Assembly (NCBI RefSeq): GCF_000970685.1 | Contig: NZ_LAJB01000007.1 | Span: forward strand, 310,001-374,000 | Source: Domibacillus indicus | GTDB taxonomy: Bacteria; Bacillota; Bacilli; Bacillales; Domibacillaceae | Reading direction: 5' to 3' | Length of the DNA: 64,000 nt | Shown here: piece after piece, positions 9,001 to 18,664 of the stretch | Layout of the letters: every line of letters begins with the position of its first letter | Numbering within the stretch: the first letter of the stretch is position 1 | Notes under the pieces: model-generated | Databases searched by the model: none | What the model saw: the letters and a program-made list of their open reading frames with translations, nothing else | What the model was told of the DNA's origin: nothing | Made by a program: the position numbers and the translations under genes

Positions 9001-10668
9001 ATGAAATTTGTAAAAAATGATCAAACAGCAGTTTTCGCCCTCGGCGGTTTGGGCGAAATCGGCAAGAATACGTATGCCGTCCAGTTTCAGGACGAGATTA
9101 TTTTAATTGATGCTGGAATTAAATTCCCGGAAGACGAGCTTCTCGGAATTGACTATGTGATTCCTGATTATTCTTATCTTCAAAAAAATGCAGATAAAAT
9201 CAAAGGCCTTTTTGTTACACATGGTCATGAAGACCACATTGGCGGCATCCCGTATTTATTACGTGTGGTTAACGTTCCAGTGTACGGCGGCAAACTTGCT
9301 TTAGGCCTTTTGCGGAATAAGCTGGATGAACATGGCCTTCTTCGGCGTGCACGCCTGCATGAAATCAACGAGGACGATGTAATTAAGTTCCGAAAAACGT
9401 CCGTTTCTTTTTTTCGGACTACACACAGCATCCCTGATTCATACGGAATTGTTGTGAAAACTCCGCAGGGCAATATCGTTCATACAGGAGATTTTAAATT
9501 TGATTTTACACCAGTCGGTGAACCTGCCAATTTAACAAAAATGGCTGAAATCGGCAAAGAAGGTGTTCTTTGTTTACTGTCAGACAGTACAAACAGTGAG
9601 GTCCCGAATTTCACGATGTCCGAACGCAAAGTCGGCGAAAGCATTCATAATGTATTTCGCAAGGTAAAGGGCCGTATTATTTTTGCTACGTTTGCCTCCA
9701 ATATTCACCGTCTGCAGCAGGTTGTGGAAGCGGCCGTAGAAGATGGACGTAAAGTTGGTGTATTCGGACGGAGTATGGAGAATGCGATCAATATCGGGCA
9801 GCAGCTCGGTTATATCCGATGCCCAAAAGACACTTTTGTTGATACACATCAGTTAAATAAACTGCCTGCGGATAAAGTCACTATTTTGTGTACAGGCAGT
9901 CAGGGTGAGCCAATGGCTGCACTTTCGCGAATCGCCAATGGATCTCATCGCCAGATTCAAATTCAGCCGAACGACACAGTTGTTTTCTCATCTTCCCCTA
10001 TTCCTGGAAACACAGTAAGCGTAAATCGGATCATTGATGCCCTGTCCCGTGCCGGTGCGGATGTTATTCACGGTCCGTTAAATGATATCCATACATCCGG
10101 CCATGGCAGCCAGGAAGAACAAAAGCTTATGCTTCGATTAATCAAGCCCAAATTCTTTATGCCGATTCACGGTGAATACCGCATGCAGAAGACGCACTGC
10201 CAGCATGCCATCGATTGTGGTGTTCCGCCGGAAAATTGCTTTATTATGGATAACGGAGATGTATTGGCGTTATCTAAAGACGAAGCATATGTTGCGGGAC
10301 GCATTCAATCAGGCTCAGTTTATATTGATGGAAGCGGCATAGGCGATATTGGCAATATCGTTCTGCGCGACCGCCGTATTTTGTCAGAAGAAGGCCTTGT
10401 TATTGTTGTAGTCAGCATTAATAAAGAGAAAAATAAAATCGAAGCAGGCCCTGACATTATTTCACGTGGGTTTGTTTATATGCGTGAGTCTGGAGATTTA
10501 ATATACGAAGCACAATCTATGCTAAACCGGCATGTAAAACAGCTATTAAACAATAATTCGACCCAGTGGTCCGACATTAAAAATGAAATTACGGATACGC
10601 TGTCTCCATTTTTGTATGAACGAACAAAACGCCGTCCGATGATTTTGCCAATTATTATGGAAGTATAA
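9001..10668 (+). CDS. rnjA: Ribonuclease J1
   Basis: A 555-residue metallo-beta-lactamase/beta-CASP ribonuclease with 5'-3' exonuclease and endonuclease activity, central to mRNA turnover and 16S maturation in Bacillus. Visible motifs are the metal site HGHEDHIGG near residue 74, HTGDFKFD near 161, LLSDSTNSE near 194, the beta-[14 protein letters not shown] near 367 and PIHGEYRM near 390. Length equals that of the B. subtilis protein. It follows rpoY by 3 bases and ends at a strong terminator. Confidence 0.97.
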   Translation: MKFVKNDQTAVFALGGLGEIGKNTYAVQFQDEIILIDAGIKFPEDELLGIDYVIPDYSYLQKNADKIKGLFVTHGHEDHIGGIPYLLRVVNVPVYGGKLALGLLRNKLDEHGLLRRARLHEINEDDVIKFRKTSVSFFRTTHSIPDSYGIVVKTPQGNIVHTGDFKFDFTPVGEPANLTKMAEIGKEGVLCLLSDSTNSEVPNFTMSERKVGESIHNVFRKVKGRIIFATFASNIHRLQQVVEAAVEDGRKVGVFGRSMENAINIGQQLGYIRCPKDTFVDTHQLNKLPADKVTILCTGSQGEPMAALSRIANGSHRQIQIQPNDTVVFSSSPIPGNTVSVNRIIDALSRAGADVIHGPLNDIHTSGHGSQEEQKLMLRLIKPKFFMPIHGEYRMQKTHCQHAIDCGVPPENCFIMDNGDVLALSKDEAYVAGRIQSGSVYIDGSGIGDIGNIVLRDRRILSEEGLVIVVVSINKEKNKIEAGPDIISRGFVYMRESGDLIYEAQSMLNRHVKQLLNNNSTQWSDIKNEITDTLSPFLYERTKRRPMILPIIMEV

Positions 10669-10672
10669 AAAT

Positions 10673-10711
10673 AAAAGAGCGCTCCTTGCTGACAAGGAGC
10701 GCTCTTCTTTC
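10673..10711 (+). terminator. Terminator of rpoY-rnjA
   Basis: A 14-bp perfect stem AAGAGCGCTCCTTG/CAAGGAGCGCTCTT with a 4-base loop followed by CTTTC. Confidence 0.85.
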
Positions 10712-10726
10712 GATGGAGGCATTTGT

Positions 10727-11251
10727 ATGATTCAAGTAAAAGGACAATCGCAATATGGAGTGAATATTAAAGAGAAATATCGTTCTTCTGCCTGCGGACC
10801 TGTCACATTCTCTGTTATCTTACAATACTGGAACAAACCTTATTCGGCGAATCAGCTGTATAAACAGCTTTGGACAACAAGGCTTGGCTCCTCCCGCTTT
10901 GTTATGATCCGCCGCCTAAGGAAGTTACTGGGGAAAAGCTGGGTGGTTTCTTCTTCAAACCGTATCGATGAAGTGACCAATGAGCTCAAACAAGGACATC
11001 CTGTTGCAGCCAAGTTCGATAAATATTTTTCGTTTCGATTTCTCTTAAAGCCTATGTATGCTTACCACTGGGTTGTTCTTGTTGGATATAAAATCAAAAA
11101 CGGCAGCATCTATTTATATTTTCATGACAATGGCGCCCCTGGACGAAAAAGCAGATTACGCTGCGTTTCGTATGAGGAGCAGGCGCAGGTACTCCGCTTC
11201 GTTCTTCTGCATCCCAAAAACCCCCGCAGTAAAACGGGAGATCGGGATTAA
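10727..11251 (+). CDS. C39-like papain-fold cysteine protease-like protein
   Basis: A 174-residue soluble protein without signal peptide. SSACGPVTF (Cys near residue 23), YHWVVLVGY (His near 113) and FHDNGAPG (Asn/Asp near 132) are the Cys, His and Asn/Asp positions of peptidase C39-like domains, so a catalytic triad looks intact. Proteins of this fold either cleave leader peptides or act as stand-alone hydrolases; no transporter or bacteriocin gene adjoins it, so the substrate is unknown. GGAGG precedes the ATG. It is convergent with ktrC: the two stop codons share the bases TTAA. Confidence 0.7.
   Translation: MIQVKGQSQYGVNIKEKYRSSACGPVTFSVILQYWNKPYSANQLYKQLWTTRLGSSRFVMIRRLRKLLGKSWVVSSSNRIDEVTNELKQGHPVAAKFDKYFSFRFLLKPMYAYHWVVLVGYKIKNGSIYLYFHDNGAPGRKSRLRCVSYEEQAQVLRFVLLHPKNPRSKTGDRD
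11215..11240 (-). terminator. ktrC terminator inside the convergent C39-like gene
   Basis: On the minus strand CTCCCG, a loop and CGGGGG are followed by TTTTTG, starting 8 bases after the ktrC stop. The hairpin lies wholly within the 3' coding end of the opposite gene. Confidence 0.55.
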
Positions 11252-11907
11252 TCATTCATTTTTTTCTCAAAGCGGTCAATGTCATTATCGGCACCGATAA
11301 TAATCAGAATATCATTTAAATGAATAGGCTCATCTGCCTGGGGTGAAACAATAATTTCTTTGCCGCGTTTAATGGCTACAATATTGATTCCATAGCGCGC
11401 CCGAATATCAAGATCAATGAGTGTATTTCCAGCCAATGTTTCATTCGCAATGATTTCCATTATAGAATGCTCATCGGAAAGTTCAAGGTAATCGAGCACG
11501 TTGTTTGAGACAATATTATTGGCAAGGCGCCGTCCCATGTCTCTTTCAGGATGAACAACCTGGTCGGCACCGATTTTTAGCAGCACTTTTTCATGGTAAT
11601 CATTCTGGGCTTTTGCGGTTACTTTTTTTACGCCGACTTCTTTTAACATTAATGTTGTTAAAATGCTTGATTGAATATCATCACCAATTGCCACAATTAC
11701 GTGATCGAAGTTCCGGATGCCGAGGCTTTTTAACACTGATTCATCTGTTGTATCCGCCACAACAGCATGAGAAGCGATTGAAGCAAATTCATTAACACGG
11801 TCTTCATCCAGATCAATTGCCATTACTTCCATTCCCTGTTCACTCAGCTCCCGGCAGATACTGCCGCCGAAACGGCCAAGACCGATAACGACAAATTCTT
11901 TTTTCAT
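11248..11907 (-). CDS. ktrC: KtrC, NAD/c-di-AMP-binding regulatory subunit of a Ktr potassium channel
   Basis: A 219-residue RCK protein: N-terminal Rossmann RCK_N domain with GLGRFGGS at residues 9-16 and the acidic ribose-binding residue at the end of strand 2 (AIDLDED), then a C-terminal RCK_C (TrkA_C) domain from about residue 140, the site where c-di-AMP binds in the family. It gates the membrane partner KtrD, which is not in the window. The start has GGGGG 8 bases upstream. It lies 74 bases after cydB and could share its transcript. The c-di-AMP sensor gene darB is 8 kb away. Confidence 0.93.
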   Translation of the reverse strand: MKKEFVVIGLGRFGGSICRELSEQGMEVMAIDLDEDRVNEFASIASHAVVADTTDESVLKSLGIRNFDHVIVAIGDDIQSSILTTLMLKEVGVKKVTAKAQNDYHEKVLLKIGADQVVHPERDMGRRLANNIVSNNVLDYLELSDEHSIMEIIANETLAGNTLIDLDIRARYGINIVAIKRGKEIIVSPQADEPIHLNDILIIIGADNDIDRFEKKMND

Positions 11908-11981
11908 TATTCATTCCCCCGCTGTTAATGCTAAAAATGGTTCTGCTTTGACAGTTTACCATGAACCTGCCAACAATGCTT

Positions 11982-13001
11982 TCATTTCTTTTTTCCTTTT
12001 ACATAATCTGTATCAAATAAAAACAGCCGCATAACTAAAACAAGCGATGGAATAAGCAGGCACAGGCCGAGAATAAAAACGACAACAAGGGCCGCTGCCA
12101 TTGCATCACTTGTCACATTTTCCCGAAACGAAATATACGGGTACAAGATATATGGTAGATGCGATGCCCCGTATCCGAAAAATGCAAAGAAAAATTGAAG
12201 CATTACCATAATGAATGCCGCCCCATATCTTTTTCCGATATAAATAAACCAGGAAGCAGCCCCAAAACAAAGAAGTGACAGTCCAAACATCCACCAGTAC
12301 TCCGTAACGGCTTTACTGTAATGCTCCGGGTTATGCATTTGCAGTGATATAAAAGCCAGAAGACTGGCCACGATGGTCGGCATACTCCAAAAAAGGGCAA
12401 ACTGGCGCAATGTTTTTCTCGCCCAATTGTTTTCTGCGCGATCTGCATAAAATGTTAAAAATGAAGCGCTAATAAAGAGGACAGAAACAATAGATAAAAA
12501 AACGACACTCCACGAATAAGGGCTCGTTAACAGCTCTTTTGCAAGAAAGATAACGTTCCCATCTATTTCTTTTAAAAAACCTCCTTCTGAGATCGTCAAT
12601 ACTGTCGACAGAGAGGCGGGTATTAACAGGCCAGCCGCCCCGTACAAAAATAAATAAAAGGTGCTGTTGCGTGAGCCATAGTTATTAAAAGCGTAAAAAG
12701 AGCCCCGCACACCGATTAAAATCAGAGCAACACTGCCAGGAAGAAGCAGGGCAGTTCCATAGTAGTACGCAGCAGCTGGGAAGAATCCGACGATTCCAAC
12801 AAAGAAAAATACAAAGAAAACATTTGTTATTTCCCACACCGGTGATAAATAGCGGGAAATAAGGTCATTGATAATATGGTCCTTTTTCTTTATTTTTGCA
12901 TAATACGCAAAAAAACCGGCTCCAAAATCAATTGAGGCGACAATAATGTACCCATACAGAAAAGTCCAAAGAACGGTAATGCCGATCAGTTCATAATTCA
13001 T
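11982..13001 (-). CDS. cydB: Cytochrome bd-type quinol oxidase subunit II
   Basis: A 339-residue integral membrane protein with about eight hydrophobic segments and the N-terminal FDFGAG-like motif (SIDFGAGFF near residue 24) of the CydB/AppB family. It pairs with subunit I to form the bd oxidase that reduces oxygen with electrons from menaquinol. A strong GGAGGAGG lies before the ATG. It starts 15 bases after cydA. The pair resembles the Bacillus YthAB branch by size, but the branch call is uncertain. Confidence 0.92.
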   Translation of the reverse strand: MNYELIGITVLWTFLYGYIIVASIDFGAGFFAYYAKIKKKDHIINDLISRYLSPVWEITNVFFVFFFVGIVGFFPAAAYYYGTALLLPGSVALILIGVRGSFYAFNNYGSRNSTFYLFLYGAAGLLIPASLSTVLTISEGGFLKEIDGNVIFLAKELLTSPYSWSVVFLSIVSVLFISASFLTFYADRAENNWARKTLRQFALFWSMPTIVASLLAFISLQMHNPEHYSKAVTEYWWMFGLSLLCFGAASWFIYIGKRYGAAFIMVMLQFFFAFFGYGASHLPYILYPYISFRENVTSDAMAAALVVVFILGLCLLIPSLVLVMRLFLFDTDYVKGKKK

Positions 13002-13016
13002 GGTTCCTCCTCCTTC

Positions 13017-14351
13017 TTATTCCCGGTTCGGATACCGTTTTTCAATTTCAAGTTCTGCAGGTGAGTTTTTAAACATTTTAATCAAAATCACAGCTGTCAT
13101 TATACCGAGTACAAGATAAAGCAGGGCAAACAGTATAAAGACCATGGCGATGCTGTCATTGGTAGTTGCCGCTTCCGCCACTTTTAAGTAACCACGCATA
13201 ATCCATGGCTGGCGGCCGGTTTCCGCAAGAACCCATCCCGCTTCAATGGCAATCATCGACAGCGGCCCAGCAGCAAGAATTCCAAGCAAAAGCGGTTTAC
13301 TTAATGCATTCCTTCTTTTCGCCCGGTCCATTAAAACAAAAAGCAGCGTAACCGCCATCACATACATGCCAATGGTGACCATTGTATCAAACATATAATG
13401 AATCCAGAGCGGCGGCCGTTCATCTTCTGGTATATCGTTTAACCCAATTACTTCTGTGTCAAAAGAGCCTCCTGCAAGAAAGCTGAGCAGCTTTGGAAAA
13501 CGCAGGGCATTTTCCACTTCTCCATCTTCATTTACTGTTCCAAAGTAAACTAAATCCGCTCCTTTTTCTGTTTCAAAATGCCATTCTGCAGCAGCTAGTT
13601 TTTCAGGCTGGGCATCAGCTAAAAATTTTGCCGAAACATCTCCTGCAAAAGCTGTTAAAAGCGAAAAAACAAACGTACAGGCTGCCGTTAAGCGAAGCGC
13701 TTTTTGTTGATAATGCCCGCGGCGTCCTTTTAATATTGCAAAAGCGGCAATTGCAGCCAGTATTGCTGCTGAGGTCATATAAGATGATGCCACTACATGA
13801 AACACTTTAGAAGGCATTGCAGGATTCAGCATAGCGGCGACTGGATCGACGTTAATAGTTTCGCCATTTTGGATCTCAAACCCCCTCGGCGTATTCATAA
13901 ATGCATTTACTGTGGTAATAAAAAAAGCTGATGCTGTGGAACCGAGCAAAATCGGCAGTGTCAGCAGCCAGTGCGTCCACTTATTTTTAAAGCGATCCCA
14001 TGTGTACAAATAAATCCCCAAAAAAATTGCTTCGAAGAAAAAAGCGAATGTCTCCATAAACAGCGGCAGCGCAATAACCTTGCCTCCAACTTCCATGAAG
14101 CTTGGCCATAGAAGGGAAAGCTGAAGTCCAATAATAGTGCCGGTCACAACACCCACTGCTACTGTGATGGTATAACCGCGTGTCCAGCGTCTGGCAAGCA
14201 CCAGATAATGATGATCATTTCGTTTAATCCCAAGAAATTCGGCAAAGGAAATCATCACTGGCACTCCAACACCGATTGTGGCAAAAATAACATGAAACAT
14301 TAACGTCATTGTCGTCAGCATCCTGCTCAGCATAACACCATCCAGTTCCAT
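13017..14351 (-). CDS. cydA: Cytochrome bd-type quinol oxidase subunit I
   Basis: A 444-residue haem-carrying subunit. The N-terminal MFHVIFA His is the usual haem b595 ligand, FHVVASSYM supplies the b558 His, and TGRQPWIMRGY is the conserved GRQPW segment. The periplasmic Q-loop between helices 6 and 7 (around residues 240-310) is short, as in YthA-type rather than E. coli-type CydA. First gene of cydAB. No cydCD lies nearby. I saw no convincing Rex or Fnr palindrome in the 150 bases upstream. Confidence 0.93.
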   Translation of the reverse strand: MELDGVMLSRMLTTMTLMFHVIFATIGVGVPVMISFAEFLGIKRNDHHYLVLARRWTRGYTITVAVGVVTGTIIGLQLSLLWPSFMEVGGKVIALPLFMETFAFFFEAIFLGIYLYTWDRFKNKWTHWLLTLPILLGSTASAFFITTVNAFMNTPRGFEIQNGETINVDPVAAMLNPAMPSKVFHVVASSYMTSAAILAAIAAFAILKGRRGHYQQKALRLTAACTFVFSLLTAFAGDVSAKFLADAQPEKLAAAEWHFETEKGADLVYFGTVNEDGEVENALRFPKLLSFLAGGSFDTEVIGLNDIPEDERPPLWIHYMFDTMVTIGMYVMAVTLLFVLMDRAKRRNALSKPLLLGILAAGPLSMIAIEAGWVLAETGRQPWIMRGYLKVAEAATTNDSIAMVFILFALLYLVLGIMTAVILIKMFKNSPAELEIEKRYPNRE

Positions 14352-14434
14352 TCAGTCGACCTCTCCTTTGTGATTCAGCTACTTATATGTTACCCGTGTG
14401 ATAAACCTTAAACAAAAACAGCTGCATTATTAAA

Positions 14435-14499
14435 CAAAAAACGGTTCTTTGTGATTTTACTCACAAAGAACCGGACAAAAAAACCGGCTTATGCCGGTA
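14435..14499 (-). terminator. Two tandem terminators after ykuV
   Basis: Minus strand: first ACCGGCATAAGCCGGT followed by seven Ts, then a 12-bp perfect stem CGGTTCTTTGTG/CACAAAGAACCG followed by a T-run. Together they insulate the ykuV end from the cydAB promoter. Confidence 0.9.
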
Positions 14500-14504
14500 A
14501 TTCT

Positions 14505-14960
14505 TTATTCTGCTTTCGCCGTTTCATCTAATACGCGATTAACACGTTTTTCAAGCATTTTCATACCGCTGCCCCCCGCCTGGAAATGGCGGAGCTGGCC
14601 TTCTTTATCAAATACATAATAAGCGGGAACATACTGATTTTCAAATGCTTCTGTAAGCGTATGTTCACTGTCTACGAAAATCGGCTGTGTAATTTCATGT
14701 TCAGCCGCAATGGATTTGATTTGTTCAAGATTCAAATCATCTTCTGAACGAGGCATATGCACAGCAAGGACATTCAATTTATCTTTATAGTCATCACGGA
14801 ATTTATTTACGCTCGGCATCGCTTCTTTACAAAGATGGCAGCTGATAGACCAAAAATGAATTAACGTCGGTTTTTCACCAGTTAAATCACTTTTTGATAC
14901 TTCTCCATTCAGCCATTCTGTTGCACCGTTAAGCTCAGGCATCTGGTCTCTTAATTTCAT
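14505..14960 (-). CDS. ykuV: YkuV, cytoplasmic thiol-disulfide oxidoreductase
   Basis: A 151-residue thioredoxin-fold protein of the TlpA/ResA type without signal peptide or membrane anchor, so it acts in the cytoplasm. The active site reads SCHLCKE (CxxC near residue 41) and the cis-proline loop is YVPAYYVF. In B. subtilis YkuV is a characterised thiol-disulfide oxidoreductase. It lies downstream of the peroxiredoxin ykuU, its conserved partner, which suggests that it helps reduce that enzyme (inference). Tandem terminators follow. Confidence 0.93.
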   Translation of the reverse strand: MKLRDQMPELNGATEWLNGEVSKSDLTGEKPTLIHFWSISCHLCKEAMPSVNKFRDDYKDKLNVLAVHMPRSEDDLNLEQIKSIAAEHEITQPIFVDSEHTLTEAFENQYVPAYYVFDKEGQLRHFQAGGSGMKMLEKRVNRVLDETAKAE

Positions 14961-14994
14961 GAATCTACCTCTCCTTTTCTTTGTATAGACGCAT

Positions 14995-15021
14995 CAGGAC
15001 CTAACACAATGTTAGGCCCTG
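14995..15021 (-). other. Hairpin between ykuU and ykuV
   Basis: An inverted repeat CAGGaCCTAAC/GTTAGGcCCTG without a T-run fills the 76-base gap. It may stabilise or process the ykuU message relative to ykuV. Confidence 0.5.
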
Positions 15022-15036
15022 CTGAAAAAATCAGTA

Positions 15037-15579
15037 TTAAAGAGTTGTTTGGCCCGGTTTCCAGTTCGCAGGGCAAAGTCCGCCCGTTTGAAGAGCTTGA
15101 AGCACGCGAAGCGTCTCATCTACATCGCGGCCGATATTATTATGGTTTACCACCTGATATTGGAGCTCGCCTTCCGGATTGATAATGAATAAGCCGCGAA
15201 GTGCAACACCCTCCTCTTCAATGAGAACACCATAATCACGGGAAACAATGTGATTCGTATCTGCTGCAAGAGGGTATTTTAGATCACCAAGGCCGTTATC
15301 TTTGCGGTCTGTTTTGATCCATGCCAGATGAGTATGGATTGTATCAGTAGAGACACCAATCACTTCAGCATCAAGATCTTCGAATTCATCGTAGCGGTCA
15401 GAAAGAGCCGTAATTTCTGTTGGGCATACAAAAGTAAAATCCATTGGATAGAAGAAAAGAACCGTCCATTTGTCGTTTTTCATATTTTCTTCAAGGCTTA
15501 CTTTACCGAATTCTTTGTTCGCAAGTACTGCTTCCATTTCAAAGCGTGGTGCTTGTTTTCCTACCATACGTTCTGCCAT
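15037..15579 (-). CDS. ykuU: YkuU, 2-Cys peroxiredoxin (AhpC/TSA family)
   Basis: A 180-residue peroxiredoxin. The peroxidatic cysteine lies in FYPMDFTFVCPTE near residue 51, and the resolving cysteine in GGLCPANWKPG near the C terminus, so it is a typical 2-Cys enzyme that reduces peroxides. GGAGG lies before the ATG at 15579. The 230-base gap upstream (15580-15809) is AT-rich; a weak candidate promoter (TTGAGT, 17 bases, AATAAT) lies far from the gene and I saw no clear PerR box. Confidence 0.94.
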   Translation of the reverse strand: MAERMVGKQAPRFEMEAVLANKEFGKVSLEENMKNDKWTVLFFYPMDFTFVCPTEITALSDRYDEFEDLDAEVIGVSTDTIHTHLAWIKTDRKDNGLGDLKYPLAADTNHIVSRDYGVLIEEEGVALRGLFIINPEGELQYQVVNHNNIGRDVDETLRVLQALQTGGLCPANWKPGQTTL

Positions 15580-15809
15580 GAATAAAAAACCTCCAAATTA
15601 ATTGTTTTAATTGAGAAAGCCCTTTTAAATTCTCAATAGCTTTCAATTCACGGAAATGGTTATAAACCTTCCGCCAAAACATGTTAATTTCTCATTGTAA
15701 TCATTTTAACCAAAAAGTGATTATTTAAAACGACCATTACTAACTCAAGCACTGTTTTAGTTTACCACGTTTTGGGACAATGGCAAAATAATAAGCCCTG
15801 TAAAACAAA

Positions 15810-16931
15810 TTACCGGCTGCCCAAGTAAGTAAAGTAGCGGATAATAAACGAAATTGCAGTGTCAATAGCCTTCTCGTCTGGATTCAACATTGCATGATGA
15901 AGGCCATACTCGGAACCGACACCAAGCCAGAACATAAGGCCGGGTATTTCCTTTAACATAAAACCAAAGTCTTCCCCTGTCATTGCCTCTCGTGATTGAA
16001 CAAACTGGATATCCGGCTGCTGTGAAGCAAACTGAATAAATCGACCGGTAACTTCCGGATCATTAAAAACCTGGTAATAGCCGCTTCCACAGTCAATCTC
16101 TATTTTGCAGCCAAATGCCGCTTCGACACCTTGTAACAGTGATTGAATTCGCTCCTTTGCCTTATCCATGGCTTCTGGTGAGAGTGTCCGAATCGTGCCC
16201 TCCAGCCTTGCATGATCAGCAATAACGTTTTGCACTGTGCCCGCTGTCATCTTTCCGATCGTAACGACCGCACTGTCAAGCGGATCAACATTTCGCGAAA
16301 CGACGGATTGAAGCTGGGTAACAAAATAAGAAGCAGCAACAACCATATCCTTTGTTTCATGCGGATAAGCAGCATGGCCGCCTTTTCCGCGGAGGTCAAT
16401 AAACAGTTCAGAAGTGTTTGCAAACAGAAGGCCTGGCTTTGTGGAAATTGTTCCGGCTGGATGCTCCGGAGCAATATGCAGCGCATAAATTTCATCCGGC
16501 ATCCATTCACGAAATTCCGGTGAAGCCATCATTGGCTCTGCTCCTCCCGGCCCTTCTTCAGCGGGCTGGAACACAAACAAAAGACTATCGTCTATTGGAT
16601 TCGAAGCAAAATGTGTTACTGCTCCAAGAGCAATACTCATATGAAGATCGTGGCCGCATGCATGCATTCGACCTTCATGAGTGGATGAAAACGGAAGACC
16701 AGTTTTTTCTTCAATCGGCAGGCCATCGATATCTGTACGCCAGCCGATTGTTTTTGATGGATTTGTTCCGTTTATTTTCACAAGAATTCCTGTACGCCAT
16801 GTTTTGATTTCCATCCGTTCCTGTGGGAGCGACTGCAAATAAGCTAATAAATAAGCCTGTGTCTTCAATTCCTGAAACCCCAGTTCAGGAATTTTATGTA
16901 AATCACGGCGGATTTCCGTAAACTGACTCAT
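15810..16931 (-). CDS. dapL: N-acetyldiaminopimelate deacetylase
   Basis: A 373-residue M20-family metallo-hydrolase corresponding to B. subtilis YkuR. It removes acetate from N-acetyl-LL-diaminopimelate, the last step of the acetyl branch of DAP/lysine synthesis. Visible features are the metal motif HACGHDLHM, the catalytic Glu pair [19 protein letters not shown] of the dimerisation domain, and the C-terminal [10 protein letters not shown] metal ligand. It follows dapH, but a terminator-like hairpin lies between them and its T-run nearly touches the dapL ribosome-binding site. Confidence 0.94.
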   Translation of the reverse strand: MSQFTEIRRDLHKIPELGFQELKTQAYLLAYLQSLPQERMEIKTWRTGILVKINGTNPSKTIGWRTDIDGLPIEEKTGLPFSSTHEGRMHACGHDLHMSIALGAVTHFASNPIDDSLLFVFQPAEEGPGGAEPMMASPEFREWMPDEIYALHIAPEHPAGTISTKPGLLFANTSELFIDLRGKGGHAAYPHETKDMVVAASYFVTQLQSVVSRNVDPLDSAVVTIGKMTAGTVQNVIADHARLEGTIRTLSPEAMDKAKERIQSLLQGVEAAFGCKIEIDCGSGYYQVFNDPEVTGRFIQFASQQPDIQFVQSREAMTGEDFGFMLKEIPGLMFWLGVGSEYGLHHAMLNPDEKAIDTAISFIIRYFTYLGSR

Positions 16932-16949
16932 TTCTTTTCCCCCTTTTTA

Positions 16950-16981
16950 GAAAAAAACGCGCGGGCAACTGCCCACGCGTT
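16950..16981 (-). terminator. Terminator-like hairpin between dapH and dapL
   Basis: Minus strand ACGCGTGGGC/GCCCGCGCGT (10 pairs, one G-T) with a 4-base loop, followed by TTTTTT. It ends about 20 bases before the dapL start, so full readthrough from dapH is doubtful. Confidence 0.75.
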
Positions 16982-16995
16982 CTGCCTCACCGCTT

Positions 16996-17706
16996 TTACA
17001 GTTTGCGGAGTTCCTGCATAATTTCTGTTTTTGATTTGGTTTTGTCATCAATTTGCTTAATTACACGGGCCGGTGCTCCAACCGCTACAGAATAAGGAGG
17101 GATATCCTCCGTTACAATTGCGCCGGCAGCGACAACTGATCCTTCCCCAATTCGGCAGCCTTCTAACACAACAGCATTGGCACCAATTAAAACATTATCC
17201 TCCAATACGACCGGTGAAGCGGAAGGAGGCTCAATTACCCCTGCAAGAACGGCTCCTGCTCCAACGTGGCAGTTCTTCCCTGTTGTAGCACGGCCTCCAA
17301 GAACTGCATTCATATCAATCATCGTTCCTTCGCCGATCACAGCACCGATATTGATAGAAGCGCCCATCATAATAACTGCATTATCACCAATTTCAACCTG
17401 GTCTCGAATCACAACACCCGGTTCAATGCGGGCTTTGATGTTTTTCAAGTCAAGAAGTGGAATGGCTGAATTGCGGCGGTCATTTTCCACTACATAATCA
17501 GTAATTTTATCTTTATTCTGCTCAAGTGCTTCCGAGATTTCTGCCCATTCTCCAAAGACAACGGCTGACTTTCCTTCACCGAATACTTTAGCAGAAGCGC
17601 CAAAGTTTATTCCTTCTATCTCTCCATTTACATATACTTTGACCGGAGTTGCTTTTTTGCTGTTGCCAATAAAAGCAATAATTTCGTTTGCATCCATCAT
17701 TTTCAT
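16996..17706 (-). CDS. dapH: Tetrahydrodipicolinate N-acetyltransferase
   Basis: A 236-residue left-handed beta-helix acetyltransferase (B. subtilis YkuQ) that acetylates tetrahydrodipicolinate with acetyl-CoA, opening the acetyl branch of DAP synthesis. The N-terminal ~85 residues form the family-specific domain ([23 protein letters not shown]), followed by hexapeptide repeats such as [20 protein letters not shown] and [20 protein letters not shown] is 11 bases before the chosen ATG (MKMMDANEI, the family N terminus). The aminotransferase of the same branch, patA, is 15 kb away. Confidence 0.95.
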   Translation of the reverse strand: MKMMDANEIIAFIGNSKKATPVKVYVNGEIEGINFGASAKVFGEGKSAVVFGEWAEISEALEQNKDKITDYVVENDRRNSAIPLLDLKNIKARIEPGVVIRDQVEIGDNAVIMMGASINIGAVIGEGTMIDMNAVLGGRATTGKNCHVGAGAVLAGVIEPPSASPVVLEDNVLIGANAVVLEGCRIGEGSVVAAGAIVTEDIPPYSVAVGAPARVIKQIDDKTKSKTEIMQELRKL

Positions 17707-17770
17707 AATTATGTATTCCTCCTGAAAAATCTCTTTTTTCTGCTCTTACTTTATCAAAGCACTGTCATTT

Positions 17771-18661
17771 TCACAAGCGATTTTCATTGTTCTCCGCCAT
17801 AAAAAGTTCAACTGTTTCAACAAAAGCCTGTACTTGCCGGAGTTCAAAGGCTGTATCATATCCGAGAAGCCATGTATCACGGCGGATCGGCTGCCCCTCG
17901 CGGTCAAGAAGAGGAATTTGAAACAAATCATTCTCCTGATTTGCCAGTGTAATGGCAGGCAAAATCGCGTATCCGAGACCATTAAAAGCCATTTGCCTGC
18001 ACGTCTCAATTTGATCGACAACGATAGACCGCTTTGGAGCCATTTGAAACCGGCTGTGCCACCACTCCTGTATTTCCTGATCGTAGTTAGAATCGCTTTT
18101 AAATTGAATGAAGGGCTTGTCGGTTGATAAAACATCTTCAATATCCTGAATTTCTTTATCGACCAGATAAAGCGGGTCCTCAAACAAATGAATTTTCCGC
18201 CCTTTCCATTCAGGTGTCCCCCGGATGATTCCGACATGCACCTCCCCTTCATACAGAGCTTTGGCAATTTCACTGCTCCAGCCGGTGATCAACTGAATTT
18301 TCGCATGAGGATACCGCTCCACAAATAACTTCAATACTTTTGGCAGCCAATTCTGTCCAACAATGGTTGCACATGCAATCTTCAATGTACCATGCACCTG
18401 GGGCTCCAGCGACTGAAGCTCTTCAAGCAGCTGTTCTTTTTTCTCAAGTGTTTCCTTTGCATACTCAACAATCAGCTCACCAGAAGGAGTTAAAGACAAT
18501 CCTTTTGTCGACCGGTTAAAAATTTTAACTGCCCATTCTTTTTCAATTGTCTGCAGCCGCTGCGAAAGAGCCGGCTGTGAAACAAACAGCCTCTCGGCCG
18601 CTTTACGCATATTCATTTCCTCAGCCAAAACGGTTAACAATCGAAATTCTGAAAACGACAT
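17771..18661 (-). CDS. ccpC: LysR-type regulator CcpC
   Basis: A 296-residue LysR regulator. The N-terminal winged helix (MNMRKAAERLFVSQPALSQRL) and the effector domain strongly resemble CcpC, which represses citB and citZ in B. subtilis and is released by citrate. It sits beside dapH as in B. subtilis. Its ribosome-binding site AAAGGAGAG lies at the 3' end of the upstream MFS gene with only a 3-base gap, so ccpC is probably co-transcribed with that exporter, an arrangement I do not know from B. subtilis. Confidence 0.88.
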   Translation of the reverse strand: MSFSEFRLLTVLAEEMNMRKAAERLFVSQPALSQRLQTIEKEWAVKIFNRSTKGLSLTPSGELIVEYAKETLEKKEQLLEELQSLEPQVHGTLKIACATIVGQNWLPKVLKLFVERYPHAKIQLITGWSSEIAKALYEGEVHVGIIRGTPEWKGRKIHLFEDPLYLVDKEIQDIEDVLSTDKPFIQFKSDSNYDQEIQEWWHSRFQMAPKRSIVVDQIETCRQMAFNGLGYAILPAITLANQENDLFQIPLLDREGQPIRRDTWLLGYDTAFELRQVQAFVETVELFMAENNENRL

Positions 18662-18664
18662 TTT

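Noticed and set aside
14352-14434. TTGTTTAAGGTTTATCACA upstream of cydA looked like a Rex box.
   Set aside because: Only one half fits TTGTGA/TCACAA; the other is degenerate, so I do not call a Rex operator.
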